DNA of 64,000 nt from Anaerolinea thermolimosa (GCF_001050195.2 NZ_DF967965.1:927353-991352), one strand, 5' to 3'. Shown: positions 26,129 to 35,767, counted from the first letter of the stretch. Made by a program: numbers and translations. The notes: generated by a model from the letters alone, not told the origin.

Positions 26129-28769
26129 TGAAATCACGACCAGATCCTGATGAACTATTAAAAAATATCAAGGCTGAAGAACCCACCCGTGGCAAGTTAA
26201 AAATATTCCTGGGGTATGCCGCAGGAGTCGGGAAGACTTATGCGATGCTTGAGGCTGCGCATCAACGGCGACAACAAGGTGTAGATGTGGTGATCGGGTA
26301 TATCGAAACCCATGAGCGTGCGGATACACAAGCCATAGTCGATGGCTTAGAAATTATTCCACGAAGGCAAATTGAATACCATGATATAACGTTGCCTGAA
26401 TTAGACGTGGACGCAGTAATCAATCGTCATCCACAATTGGTTTTAATTGATGAATTGGCACATACCAATGCACCAGGGTCCCGGCATCCCAAACGATATC
26501 TAGACGTTGATGATATTCTAGAGGCCGGGATTGATGTTTACACTACATTGAATGTACAACATCTTGAAAGCTTGAACGATATTGTGGCACGAGTCACAGG
26601 TGTTGTAGTTCGTGAAACTGTACCAGATCGGGTGTTGGATGAAGCATCAGAAATCGAAGTTATAGACCTCCCACCAGATGAACTAATCATCCGGCTTAAC
26701 GAAGGAAAAGTTTACGTTCCAGATCAGGCTAAAAGGGCGATAGAAAAATTTTTCCGCAAGGGGAATCTTTCTGCTTTGCGAGAAATGTCTCTACGGCGCG
26801 CTGCTGAACGCGTGGATACACAGATGCGTAATTACATGCGGACTCGAGCAATCGAGGGCCCGTGGCCGGCAACTGAACGGTTATTGGTTTGTATCAGTTC
26901 CAGCCCGCTCTCTGAAAAATTAGTCCGTACCACACGCCGATTATCAGACGAACTTAACGCAGAATGGTTTGCAGTGCATGTGAATCTGACTTCGAAGCCA
27001 GAAATGAATCCAGGAAAAATTGAGCGTGTAGCTAAAACAATGCAGCTTGCTGAAGAACTTGGAGCGCGTACACGAATATTAACTGGACGTTCAATTCCTG
27101 AAGCGGTGCTCGCTTATGCAAAAAAGCATAATGTCACAAAAATTGTGGTGGGTAAACCTATACATCCTCATTGGATGGAATTACTATCAGGGTCGATTGT
27201 TGATCAATTGATTTATGCCAGCGGTGACATTGATATTTATGTGATTAACGAACAACCAGACATAAATCCATCAAAAATCGCCGATGTTATTCGTCCTCAC
27301 CTGCCATATTGGAGATATTTAATCGCGTTTGGATTGGTAGTTCTCGCAACTATTATTGGGAAACTGATCCATACCAGGCTGGAACCTGTAAATCTTGTGA
27401 TGCTCTACCTGGTTACCACAGTAGCAGCAGCTGTTTACCTTGGACGTGGACCAGCATTATTAACTTCTTTTTTGGGCGTTTTGTCTTTTGATTTTTTCCT
27501 CGTTCCTCCTTACTTGACATTTGAGGTTACTGACACCCAATACTTCATTACCTTTATAGGATTATTACTTGTAAGTCTGGTAGTAAGTACTCTCACGGCG
27601 CGAACTCAAGAACAAGCTGAGGCGGCAATTCAACGTGAATCACAAACATCAGCTTTGTATGCCTTGGGACGTGACTTAACTTCTGCCACCGACCTTCATC
27701 AAGTGACAGAGATAATAATCAACCATATCAGTCATGTGTTTGGATGCGATGCAGTGATTTTTTTGCCAGAAAATAATAAGTTAAAAATGTATGCAACAAC
27801 AGCTGGATATACCCCTGATGCCAATGAGATAGCAGTAGCGACATGGTCTTTTGATCACAACCAGCCCGCAGGTCTCGGAACAGCCACATTACCTGCAGCT
27901 TCGTTGAGATGCCAACCTTTAAAAACTGCCCGAGGACGAATTGGAGTGCTTGGGATTCATCCCAAAGAAGGTGAAAAATTACTTTCACCAGACTTGCGGC
28001 AAACATTTAATGCGTTTGTGAATCAGGCAGCTCTTGCAGTTGAACAAGCAAACCTGGTAGAACAATCACGCAAAGCAGAATTACTTCAAGCTACAGAAAT
28101 ACTTCAAACTGCTTTACTCAACTCAATTTCCCATGACTTACGTACCCCATTGGTTAGTATCACGGGGGCATTAAGCAGCAGTCCTTGAGTATTAACGAAG
28201 AAGATCGCAGTAATTTGCTTGAAACAGCTTATAATGAGGCGGAGCGTCTTAACCGGTTAGTAGGAAATTTATTAAATATGACCCGACTTGAAGCCAACGC
28301 TATCCATCTCAAGCTTGAACCTTGCGATATTCAGGATGTGATCGGATCTGCGCTGGATCAACTTGAAGATCGTCTTGGTAAGAAACCCATCGTGGTGACC
28401 CTCCCGGAGGAACTGCCGATGGTCATGTTAGATTTTGTCTTGGTTGAGCAAGTGCTGGTTAACGTGTTAGATAATGCAATAAAGTACTCGCCAAAGGACA
28501 CTCAAATTGATATAGATGTTTTCCAAACTGATAAGGAGATCACCATCCGTATCAGTGACCGGGGAATCGGAATTCCCAATGAAGACTTGGAACGAGTTTT
28601 TGACAAGTTTTATCGTGTATCCCGACCTGAAAATGTCAGCGGAACGGGTTTAGGATTAGCCATTTGTAAGGGAATTGTTGAAACTATTGGAGGAAAGATA
28701 AGTGCAGCAAACCGTGAAGGTGGAGGAACGCTAATCACAATTACTTTTCCAAAAGGAAACGAGCCATGA
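26128..28769 (+). pseudogene. kdpD: Osmosensitive K+ channel histidine kinase KdpD, frame-interrupted
   Basis: Two frames, 26128-28188 and 28185-28769, together make KdpD. The first has the N-terminal KdpD domain with Walker A GYAAGVGKTYAM, a UspA-like domain, four membrane helices (HLPYWRYLIAFG onward), a GAF domain and the H-box ISHDLRTPLVSITGA. It stops at ALSSSP. The second resumes with INEEDRSNLLETAYNEAERLNRL and the ATPase domain (DNAIKYSPKD; DRGIGIP; GTGLGLAI). About eight to ten residues normally between these parts are missing, so a small deletion shifted the frame between H-box and catalytic domain. The frames overlap by TTGA, so split but coupled translation cannot be excluded. Confidence 0.8.
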
Positions 28770-29449
28770 CCCTTTTGGGTTTGAAAGTATTAGTGGTCGA
28801 TGATGAAATTGCTATCCGTCGATTTTTACGGGTTGCTTTAAACGGGCAAGGATTTGTTGTCAGTGAAGCCAGCAATGGGGAAACTGCTTTGCAAGCAATT
28901 ACAATAAATCGACCAGATATTGTGATTCTGGACTTGGGATTGCCTGATATTGATGGCATCGAAGTTACCAGACGTACACGAGAGTGGTCGAAAGTTCCCA
29001 TCATCATTCTGTCTGTTCGTGAACAGGAGAATGATAAAATTTCAGCTTTGGATGCTGGTGCAGATGATTATTTAACAAAACCTTTTGGTATGGGTGAGTT
29101 ATTAGCTAGAATAAGATCTGTATTGCGTCGTCAGAGCAGTAGTATTTCGGAACCGATTTTTTCCATCGGTGGGTTGGTGGTTGATCTTGCTCATCGTTTG
29201 GTAACAGTGAATAGTGTTGAGATTCAACTCACACCGACCGAATATGATATTTTACGATTATTGGTCATTAATGCTGGGAAAGTCATTACCAATCGTCAAT
29301 TATTGAAACAGGTTTGGGGAGAAGGCTATAATGACCTACATATTCTACGTGTAAATGTAAGCAATCTAAGGCATAAGCTAGAACCGAACTCTTCCAGACC
29401 TACTTATATTCACACTGAACCGGGGGTGGGATATCGGTTGAAGATATGA
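28766..29449 (+). CDS. kdpE: Response regulator KdpE
   Basis: This 227-residue OmpR-family regulator has a receiver domain with acidic pocket (VVDDE), phospho-acceptor in DIVILDLGLPDIDG, and lysine in LTKPFGMGEL, then a winged-helix domain (LTPTEYDILRLLVINAGKVI; RVNVSNLRHKLEPN). It is the partner of KdpD and activates kdpFABC at low K+. The start overlaps kdpD (ATGA). It appears intact although its kinase gene is broken. Confidence 0.92.
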   Translation: MTLLGLKVLVVDDEIAIRRFLRVALNGQGFVVSEASNGETALQAITINRPDIVILDLGLPDIDGIEVTRRTREWSKVPIIILSVREQENDKISALDAGADDYLTKPFGMGELLARIRSVLRRQSSSISEPIFSIGGLVVDLAHRLVTVNSVEIQLTPTEYDILRLLVINAGKVITNRQLLKQVWGEGYNDLHILRVNVSNLRHKLEPNSSRPTYIHTEPGVGYRLKI

Positions 29450-29829
29450 AATTATTACAAATTCCATTGAGTTTTTCAGATACTTCGATACCCTATCCTC
29501 TCGGAAGTCAACCGCCAACCAATGGGGGGAGCGAGCCAAACACCGGGGGAACCACTTCGTTGCTTGATGTTGTAGGTACAAAGAAAGAAGGAGTTTTTCG
29601 CCGATTCCGCGGCACAGTGGAACTGGACGCTACCCGTCTTGGCCGAGATGCAGGCCGGATTTCGGATGAAGTACTGACTCACCTCACCAGTCTGGTTGGT
29701 GCAAAAGCGAAAATTGTTCTCGAAATCGATGTGGAAGTTCCTGACGGTATCCCGGAGGACAAGGTTCGGGTGATCAATGAAAATTGTAACACTCTGAAAT
29801 TTAAGGGATTTGAATTTGAGGAAGGATAG
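29446..29829 (+). pseudogene. C-terminal remnant of a DUF499-type ATPase
   Basis: The 127-residue frame contains FRRFRGTVELDATRLGRDAG, then EVLTHLTSLVGAKAKIVLEI, PDGIPEDKVRVINEN and LKFKGFEFEE. This is the tail of large (over 1,000-residue) DUF499-domain ATPases, found in restriction and other defence loci. The N-terminal P-loop portion is absent. The start overlaps the kdpE stop, so the kdp operon end appears joined to the relic of a second defence system. Confidence 0.6.
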
Positions 29830-29987
29830 CCCGCTGTGAAAAAGGCTTCCAGGGGCCAGGTCTGCCTCCACTGCGCACCCCGGGTGCTCTGCCATGATAG
29901 GTAAGTACTATCCGTGCTTAACTTCAAAGGACACTGCAGTTGAGAATCGCTCCGGGCCGAGACCTGTTTTAATAGATGAGCGCTACT

Positions 29988-32036
29988 TTATTCCTCCAGA
30001 TCGGGGTCAATCCCCAGTCTCTTCTTGCGGACATATTCGATCTGGTAAACACGCTCTCTGGCCTGACGCATGGCGCGGCCGCGCATTTTGACGGTTTGCT
30101 TTAGGGCATCATAAAGACGTTCATCCTGATTAAATCCGTAAAGACGGACGGCATAATAGCGAGTATTTTCATTTTCATCCACAAGCAGTTGCTCAAGCAC
30201 GTCTGTTGGCACTTTTACACTCATTTTATTTAACAATCGTGCAGCCTCTAAACGAACCCATTCTGATGGATCTGCCGTGGCTTTGATCAAGGCTGGGATG
30301 ATCTGACCGGGATCTACCTTTCGAAAACGGCGCAAGGATTGAACGGCGACCGCACGAACCTGTTCGCTGGGGTCTGAGAGCATGTGCAGGATCAGGGAAA
30401 GGCTTTCTGGATTGTGGATTTCAGCCAGTGAAAAAAGGCCCGCGGTTCGCAATTCTTCATCTCGATCCAGTAAAATCGCCTGCAATGCTGCAGGAGGGTG
30501 TTCCAGTCCCATATACCCCAGGGATAGTACAGCCTGCCGAACGATCTCCCGGTCTTCTTCTACCAATCGTTCAAGCAAAAATGGTTCATAGGCGCGAAAG
30601 GCACGCTGTCCCAGAGCGCGAATGACCAGAAGCCGCATGCCTCGAGTTAAAGTGGAATAGGCACGAATCAGATCATTGATTCCACGTGGATCACCCAGCC
30701 GGGCAAGGGATAACGAGAGAGATAGATCATCGGGGGTGGCATACCAGAGGCGGATTAAAAGTTCTCTGTTTTGCTGGATGTTCTTTAATGCCTCACGAGC
30801 GGAGATAATGTCTTGATGGAAACCGGAGGGGTTTAATATCTCCTCGCCGGCTATTTTTTCAACCAATGGTAATGCTGCGGGATGCCCCAGCAACCCAAAA
30901 CACACCATGCATGCCTCATTTTCAAGAAAAGGCTTCCAAAAATAATCATCTTCCCAGTTCATAATTAAATCAACGACCTCGACGGCATTCAGGTCAATGA
31001 AGGCGTAGAAAATTGCATCCTCCAGAATATCGTCTTGACCTTCTAATAGCGCCAGGCAATTCAGCAAAAATGGGATAGAAGAAACATCCAATCGGTCTCT
31101 TAGCGTATCCAGCGCCGTTCTAATTTGGGCTTTGTTCCCTGTAAAAAGCCTCTTTCTCAATTCTTGAAGGGGGGTGGATTGATCTTGGATTTTTTGCAGC
31201 GCATCCTGGCAAAACAGACGTGTAGTTGAATCCATGGGGTCACGAAACCGCTGGTTCAAGTATTCTTGAATGTATGGCAAGGCGCGTTTGTCGGGGTGTG
31301 CCGCGAGATATATGGCGGCATCCAGGCGAGATAGCGGGTAAGGGTCGGTTAACGCACGGCACATGATATCAAATACCTCTGGCGAGTCCACGGCTTTCAG
31401 ACCATGAAGTGCAGCCGTGCGGATGTGATGATCTTTGCTTCCGGATTGCTGAACCAGGAAGCCAATAGCGTTTTGATTTCCGCTCTGCGCCAGTGCCATG
31501 GCAAGGGGCGCCATCAACCTGGGAGGAATATCCTGTGCATGTGAAATGAGTGTAAAGATTCCTAACTCACCTGTGGTTACCAGCAGATTCAGCGTGCGCC
31601 GAATCATATTTTCATTCTCGCTGAACAAGTATGGTTCCAGAGATGGAATTGCTTTTTCGCCGATAACGTGGATTAATCGTTCAATCTCATGATCGTATTC
31701 TTGATGGACGGGTAGAGCAGCAATACAGGCGGCAATTTGTTCGTCCCAGAAACTGCCGGTAAATTTTGCCAGAGTGCGAATACCTTCTCCACGCAGTGAT
31801 GGGATCTGGGTGGACGAAATAAAGTTAATGAGCGGGTGGAAGAGGCGAGGGTCTGCCTGAACTCCAATCGCTCGGAGCGCGGCTTGCTGAATCTCCGGGC
31901 TGTCAGATCGCAATGCTTCTTCTATTGCCTGGAGGGCTGGATCTTCTTTGTAATACGCTAGCTTTTCCAGTGCTGGTATTGCAACCTGAGGATCATTGGA
32001 GCGCGATTGAACGATTAAATCCTCTAGAATGGACAA
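29988..32036 (-). CDS. HEAT-repeat protein
   Basis: This 682-residue protein is built of HEAT/PBS-lyase-type repeats of about 30 residues, for example AALRAIGVQADPRLFHPLI, AALHGLKAVDSPEVFDIM, AVLSLGYMGLEHPPAALQ, AVQSLRRFRKVDPGQIIP and AARLLNKMSVKVP. Such solenoids are protein-binding scaffolds. No catalytic domain, signal peptide or membrane helix is seen. The gene is alone, facing away from the fluoride locus. The specific partner is unknown. Confidence 0.85.
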   Translation of the reverse strand: MSILEDLIVQSRSNDPQVAIPALEKLAYYKEDPALQAIEEALRSDSPEIQQAALRAIGVQADPRLFHPLINFISSTQIPSLRGEGIRTLAKFTGSFWDEQIAACIAALPVHQEYDHEIERLIHVIGEKAIPSLEPYLFSENENMIRRTLNLLVTTGELGIFTLISHAQDIPPRLMAPLAMALAQSGNQNAIGFLVQQSGSKDHHIRTAALHGLKAVDSPEVFDIMCRALTDPYPLSRLDAAIYLAAHPDKRALPYIQEYLNQRFRDPMDSTTRLFCQDALQKIQDQSTPLQELRKRLFTGNKAQIRTALDTLRDRLDVSSIPFLLNCLALLEGQDDILEDAIFYAFIDLNAVEVVDLIMNWEDDYFWKPFLENEACMVCFGLLGHPAALPLVEKIAGEEILNPSGFHQDIISAREALKNIQQNRELLIRLWYATPDDLSLSLSLARLGDPRGINDLIRAYSTLTRGMRLLVIRALGQRAFRAYEPFLLERLVEEDREIVRQAVLSLGYMGLEHPPAALQAILLDRDEELRTAGLFSLAEIHNPESLSLILHMLSDPSEQVRAVAVQSLRRFRKVDPGQIIPALIKATADPSEWVRLEAARLLNKMSVKVPTDVLEQLLVDENENTRYYAVRLYGFNQDERLYDALKQTVKMRGRAMRQARERVYQIEYVRKKRLGIDPDLEE

Positions 32037-32376
32037 GGTTTCCTCTCAAAACATGATTCGCCAGCTCAATAGATTGGTTTCAATGAGCCCTTTAACGAGT
32101 TTAAAACAAATTGTTTGATAAGGGGATAGAATTTCAGGCCTAATATTTGCAAGGCCAATAAATTACTGTGCATGTATCGATGATTGACAGTAGCCGCTCC
32201 TTTGAGATGTGTTGTACTCTTGATGTAGAATTTATTGTAACTGTTCCAAAGTGGATAGATTTTGAAAAGAGAGCAAACTTGGAATGCTGTGGCATTTACC
32301 TGAACCGCCAGGATCTCGGAGATCAATATATCTGTTGGTATGCTAAGTATCGCAGAAGCTAAGTACTCCCCGGGAA

Positions 32377-32515
32377 GCACGTCTTTATAAATACACTCCT
32401 ATATCAGAGGGAGACCTATCAAAGCCTGGGAGGGGAAACGGGGCATCGATCTAAGCTGGGTTTTACGATGCACTTCCTCGGCATAGGCCCGGGGTCTGGA
32501 ATGGGCGTGTCCTTT
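32377..32515 (+). ncRNA. Candidate structured RNA of about 140 nt
   Basis: The 0.8-kb gap between the HEAT gene and the fluoride riboswitch has no convincing ORF, but this stretch can fold as one long rod: GCACGTC (32377) with GGCGTGT (32504), AGACC with GGTCT, GCCT with AGGC, and a terminal hairpin GCATCG/CGATGC around 32443-32471, separated by internal loops and ended by TTTTT. A closing stem, wide bubble and terminal stem recall 6S RNA, but no family-specific sequence was recognised. The direction is set by the T-run and the following terminator. Confidence 0.35.
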
Positions 32516-32522
32516 TTAACAA

Positions 32523-32562
32523 AACAGACAGCGATAACGTTGGCTACCGCTCTCTGTTTTTC
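32523..32562 (+). terminator. Intrinsic terminator
   Basis: AACAGAcAGCG (32523-32533) pairs with CGCTcTCTGTT (32548-32558) with one mismatch, followed by T's. It would end transcription from the candidate RNA before the fluoride-controlled gene. Confidence 0.6.
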
Positions 32563-32792
32563 CACCCCGATTTTGACGTTCCGTTCGGTGACATTTGGGA
32601 CATTCGAGCATTCTATTTACCCCTGTTTATAGCTACTTTCTCATCTCTTGTGCTTGTCGAATGAGTGGAAATTTTTGGTGAAAATAAGAAAAAAACAGCA
32701 AATGTGTCGGTGTGATGATCTTTTGATTTGCCATGGCTGATGGTTAGAAAGTTACCCACCACTGATGCGACAGATTCTTTTCTTTAAAACTA

Positions 32793-32822
32793 TTTACCTG
32801 TTTTTTGACTTCGTGATAAAAT
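32793..32822 (+). promoter_or_regulatory. Promoter of the fluoride-riboswitch PPase-PH gene
   Basis: TTTACC (32793-32798) and TAAAAT (32817-32822) are 18 nt apart. The predicted transcript starts near 32829, right at the 5' edge of the riboswitch. Confidence 0.6.
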
Positions 32823-32828
32823 TAACAA

Positions 32829-32908
32829 AAGGAGCGATGAGGCTCGCCGAAATTGTCTTGTATGACTGATAGCCTCTACTGAGTGCATATTCAGTGGAGG
32901 TTTTTTTT
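32829..32908 (+). promoter_or_regulatory. Fluoride riboswitch (crcB motif) with intrinsic terminator
   Basis: GGAGCGATGAGGCTCGCC followed by CTGATAGCCTCTACTG reproduces the fluoride aptamer core (GCGAUGAGGC.CGCC ... CUGAUGGCCUCUACUG in known examples), including the GAGGC/GCCTC pairing. The same CCTCTACTGA (32873-32882) is the left arm of a 10-bp terminator stem with TCAGTGGAGG (32891-32900), followed by eight T's. Fluoride binding would hold CCTC in the aptamer, block the terminator and turn on the gene at 32980. The 70-nt gap to the start codon holds only a ribosome site (AGGAAAT). Confidence 0.93.
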
Positions 32909-32979
32909 ATTTCATAATGCCCGTGCAGAGATTGTAAAAAACTTATATGTCTGTTTATACCATTTTTAGGAAATAACCT

Positions 32980-34431
32980 ATGGATAAATTAACGATTGAA
33001 ATTGAGATTGTCCAATCTGGACGCGCGACGGGAGAATACAAGCCTGGTGAACATGGTGTTTTACGGCTTAAACAAATTCTCTATCCCGAAGTAATGTTAC
33101 CTTTTGATATTGGAATCCTACCAAACACTATGACCTCGGAGGGAGATCCTCTAAAAGTAATTTTAATTGGGGAAATCTCCCATCCGCCAAGAACACAAAT
33201 CCCTGCCCGATTATTAGGTGGTGTCCAAACAGATGGTACCGATCCATACCTCCTGGCAGTATCCGATGTGGATGAACGGTTTGCCGCAATTACATCAGTT
33301 TTGGATCTGGAAGACTCTTGGCGAAGTGCAATTGATCAACGATTAAAGACGTCCTCAATAGCAGATTTACATTGGATAAAAGCAGACGAACTTGAACCCT
33401 GGATTAAAAAAGCGCAAAAAAAATACCGGTTAGCTAGAATTAAGAACAATGAAGGTGGGCATTCACAGCCTGCCTGGAAACCGGTTGATTCCAAAAAGCC
33501 GGTTACAAGTTTCACTGAAGCGGAACATTATACTGCAGCTGAATACACGTTCTTTCAACTCCCGTATCATATTCAGCACTATGTGAGTGAGTATTTGGAT
33601 AAAGATGAAAGAATCCTGTATGCAGTTCGCCGCCCAGCTACATACAGCCATCGTACTCGCTCATGGTTAGGCCGTGAGAAACTTCAGGAGGGCGTGCTTA
33701 TTCTAACAACTCAGCGCTTGATCCAACTTGTTGAACTGGTTCCATTAGGAGATAGTGGTGTGCGATATGGTTTTAAAGCCCAATTGGGAGTGCTGGAACG
33801 TTTAATCGATGCGTCAGTCGAAACGGTTTCAGATGAAGCGATCCTTCTCAAGTTTACGTGGCGAGCAAAGAATGGTTATTCTTTCCTGGAATGGGAATCG
33901 CCTATATATACTCGGGCAGAGATAGATGAATTGATGGGCTTCTTGAAAATGTTTGCTCCTTCAAATATCAACCCGCGAGCTTTACAGTGCTCCACCTTAC
34001 CTGTTCCATCAGAATTACCCCCCTTAATTGATCCGGCCAGTAATGATGGTCAAAAAATAAATTATCAGCATTTCGTAGATGCTATATCATCCATGCTATT
34101 ACCTGAAGAAAAAATTTATGCATGGGCATTATGGCCAGCCTGGTTTGAAGAGAGGGGGTTTGATCAAGTCATGGTTATAACTGGTTCCAGGCTCCTGGTA
34201 GTTTCGGATTCTGATTTACATCAATCTATTACATTAAGTATTCCTCTTACACAAATCGCAACATTATCTTATACGGGCTCCATTTTGAACTCATACATGG
34301 AGTTGAGTGTAGTGGAATCAGGGAAAGTTCAGAGTATCACATTAAAATTTCCCTATTCGGCTGATGAAGCATTTCACAGATGCTTTGAAGCCATGCGACG
34401 ATGTATGGCAGTGTTGCCTTTAATGGATTAG
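32980..34431 (+). CDS. Degenerate inorganic pyrophosphatase domain fused to PH-like domains
   Basis: Residues 1-150 follow the family I pyrophosphatase fold: LYPEVMLPFDIGILPNTM, EGDPLKVILIG (54-64), GVQTDGTDPYLLAV (81-94) and WIKADELEPWIKKAQK. Against the E. coli enzyme several active-site residues look lost: the third Asp of DGDPxD is Lys59, and the lysine of the DxxxxDxK region is Tyr90. Residues about 185-330 and 360-483 resemble two bacterial PH-like domains (DKDERILYAVRRP ... GVLILTTQRLIQLVEL; LPEEKIYAWALWP ... VMVITGSRLLVVSDS). Fluoride inhibits pyrophosphatases and ppa genes are known fluoride-riboswitch targets, so a role in fluoride tolerance fits; catalysis is doubtful. The stop overlaps that of the convergent MFS gene. 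Confidence 0.75.
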   Translation: MDKLTIEIEIVQSGRATGEYKPGEHGVLRLKQILYPEVMLPFDIGILPNTMTSEGDPLKVILIGEISHPPRTQIPARLLGGVQTDGTDPYLLAVSDVDERFAAITSVLDLEDSWRSAIDQRLKTSSIADLHWIKADELEPWIKKAQKKYRLARIKNNEGGHSQPAWKPVDSKKPVTSFTEAEHYTAAEYTFFQLPYHIQHYVSEYLDKDERILYAVRRPATYSHRTRSWLGREKLQEGVLILTTQRLIQLVELVPLGDSGVRYGFKAQLGVLERLIDASVETVSDEAILLKFTWRAKNGYSFLEWESPIYTRAEIDELMGFLKMFAPSNINPRALQCSTLPVPSELPPLIDPASNDGQKINYQHFVDAISSMLLPEEKIYAWALWPAWFEERGFDQVMVITGSRLLVVSDSDLHQSITLSIPLTQIATLSYTGSILNSYMELSVVESGKVQSITLKFPYSADEAFHRCFEAMRRCMAVLPLMD

Positions 34432-35636
34432 GTAGCAACCCGCGCGTTTTTTCTAAAGAATATTAATACAAACAGAGCGGCAATCTCGATCATTACTACA
34501 TAGGTAAAGATCCATATGGTTGATATGTCGTACAATATTCCCACAACGACCCCGCTAAGCAAATAAGCTGCTCCGTAAATTGTATTAAAAATGCCATAAG
34601 CAAAGGCTCGCCTTTCAGTCGGGATAAGGTCAGCAATGGCTGCACGAATGATTGTTTCATGAACGGCCATAACTATTCCCCACAAAATGATTCCTCCACT
34701 TGCCAGCAAATATAGGTGTGAAAAAACCAGGAAGGGAATTGGGAGTGTTACAAGGGGAATCATGACGAGAGATAAAAAACCAATTTTGTCGTATATTTTA
34801 CCCACTACCAGAGCGGCTAATGCATCAACCCCCATAGCAACTGCATAAAAAAATGGAATTTGTGAGACCGGAACCACAGACTGATTTACCAAATGGTAGG
34901 AGATGATTTGAAAATTAGTAAATCCAGCCACACTCATAAAGGTAAACAAACCATAGATCCAAAAAATGCTGGGGAGACGCTGTTTTTGTGCTGTGGATTT
35001 TGTTGAAATTCTGCCAGGCTGGTTTTCAAGTTTCTCCGGTGCAGGTACAAGTATTCGGGCTACAAAAAGTGCCAGTATGGTTAGAAAAGCTGAAATCCAC
35101 AGGAGCCGGAAACCATCGTGATAATTTTCCCGCTGTAAAAAAGCTACCATAAAAATTAGTGGTCCAGCCACTGCTCCAATCTGATCTAACGCCTCATGAA
35201 TGGCAAATCCCCATCCACGGCCAACCTTGTGTGTGGCATGCGACAGGATTGTATCTCTTGCTGGCGTGCGTATTGCTTTGCCAATGCGTTCTAAAAGTAG
35301 AAGAAGGACAGCCCATTCCCAGCGGTTTGTATAAGCAAGCAATGGAACACTCAGGAGCAAGCCATATCCAATAAATGTGGCAAGCCAATAAGACTGTGTA
35401 CGGTCGATCAGATAGCCTGAAACCAATCGCAATGCGTATCCAAGAAATTCTCCCAGGCCAGAGACAAAACCAATCACCGCAACACTTGCACCCAGAAATG
35501 CCAGGTAGGGCCCACTAATGCTTCGGCCTGTTTCATAAGTAATGTCTCCTAAAGCACTGACCAAACCCAGAAGAAGTATCAAATTAAGTGCCAGGCTTTT
35601 ATCATTCTTGTTGGAGTAGTTTTGTTTCTCTATCAT
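34428..35636 (-). CDS. MFS transporter under fluoride riboswitch control
   Basis: This 402-residue protein has about 12 membrane helices. MFS signatures include YALRLVSGYLIDRTQSYW (loop 2-3 motif A) and ERIGKAIRTPARDTILSH, and the fold ends without extra domains. The mRNA leader carries a fluoride riboswitch and terminator (35669-35760), so the likely task is fluoride export or fluoride stress relief; known exporters are CrcB/Fluc and CLC-F, not MFS, so this is an inference from control, not from family. It ends overlapping by 3 nt with the convergent PPase-PH gene. Confidence 0.85.
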   Translation of the reverse strand: MIEKQNYSNKNDKSLALNLILLLGLVSALGDITYETGRSISGPYLAFLGASVAVIGFVSGLGEFLGYALRLVSGYLIDRTQSYWLATFIGYGLLLSVPLLAYTNRWEWAVLLLLLERIGKAIRTPARDTILSHATHKVGRGWGFAIHEALDQIGAVAGPLIFMVAFLQRENYHDGFRLLWISAFLTILALFVARILVPAPEKLENQPGRISTKSTAQKQRLPSIFWIYGLFTFMSVAGFTNFQIISYHLVNQSVVPVSQIPFFYAVAMGVDALAALVVGKIYDKIGFLSLVMIPLVTLPIPFLVFSHLYLLASGGIILWGIVMAVHETIIRAAIADLIPTERRAFAYGIFNTIYGAAYLLSGVVVGILYDISTIWIFTYVVMIEIAALFVLIFFRKNARVAT

Positions 35637-35668
35637 TTTGTCCCGCTTCTTTGTTGGTGAAGTTGACT

Positions 35669-35760
35669 AAAAAAGCTTCTACCAACGGTTTGTTTCCGCT
35701 GACAGAAGCTATCATCCGTAAAACCGGCAGATCAATTAAAAAAAGCGAGCTTCATCGCCT
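35669..35760 (-). promoter_or_regulatory. Second fluoride riboswitch (crcB motif) with terminator
   Basis: On the minus strand GGCGATGAAGCTCGC is followed by the CCG/CGG hairpin and ATGATAGCTTCTGTC; GAAGCT can pair with AGCTTC as in the fluoride aptamer. AGCTTCTGTCAGCGG then pairs with CCGTTGGTAGAAGCT, 15 bp including wobbles around an AAACAAA loop, and runs into six T's: a terminator that competes with the aptamer for AGCTTC. It matches the riboswitch at 32829 in logic but differs in sequence, so it is not a recent copy. Confidence 0.87.
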
Positions 35761-35767
35761 GGTAGCT

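Noticed and set aside
32066-32380. A 104-residue minus-strand frame and a 64-residue plus-strand frame in the gap after the HEAT gene
   Set aside because: No family, poor start sites, mutually overlapping, and the region folds as a structured RNA instead.
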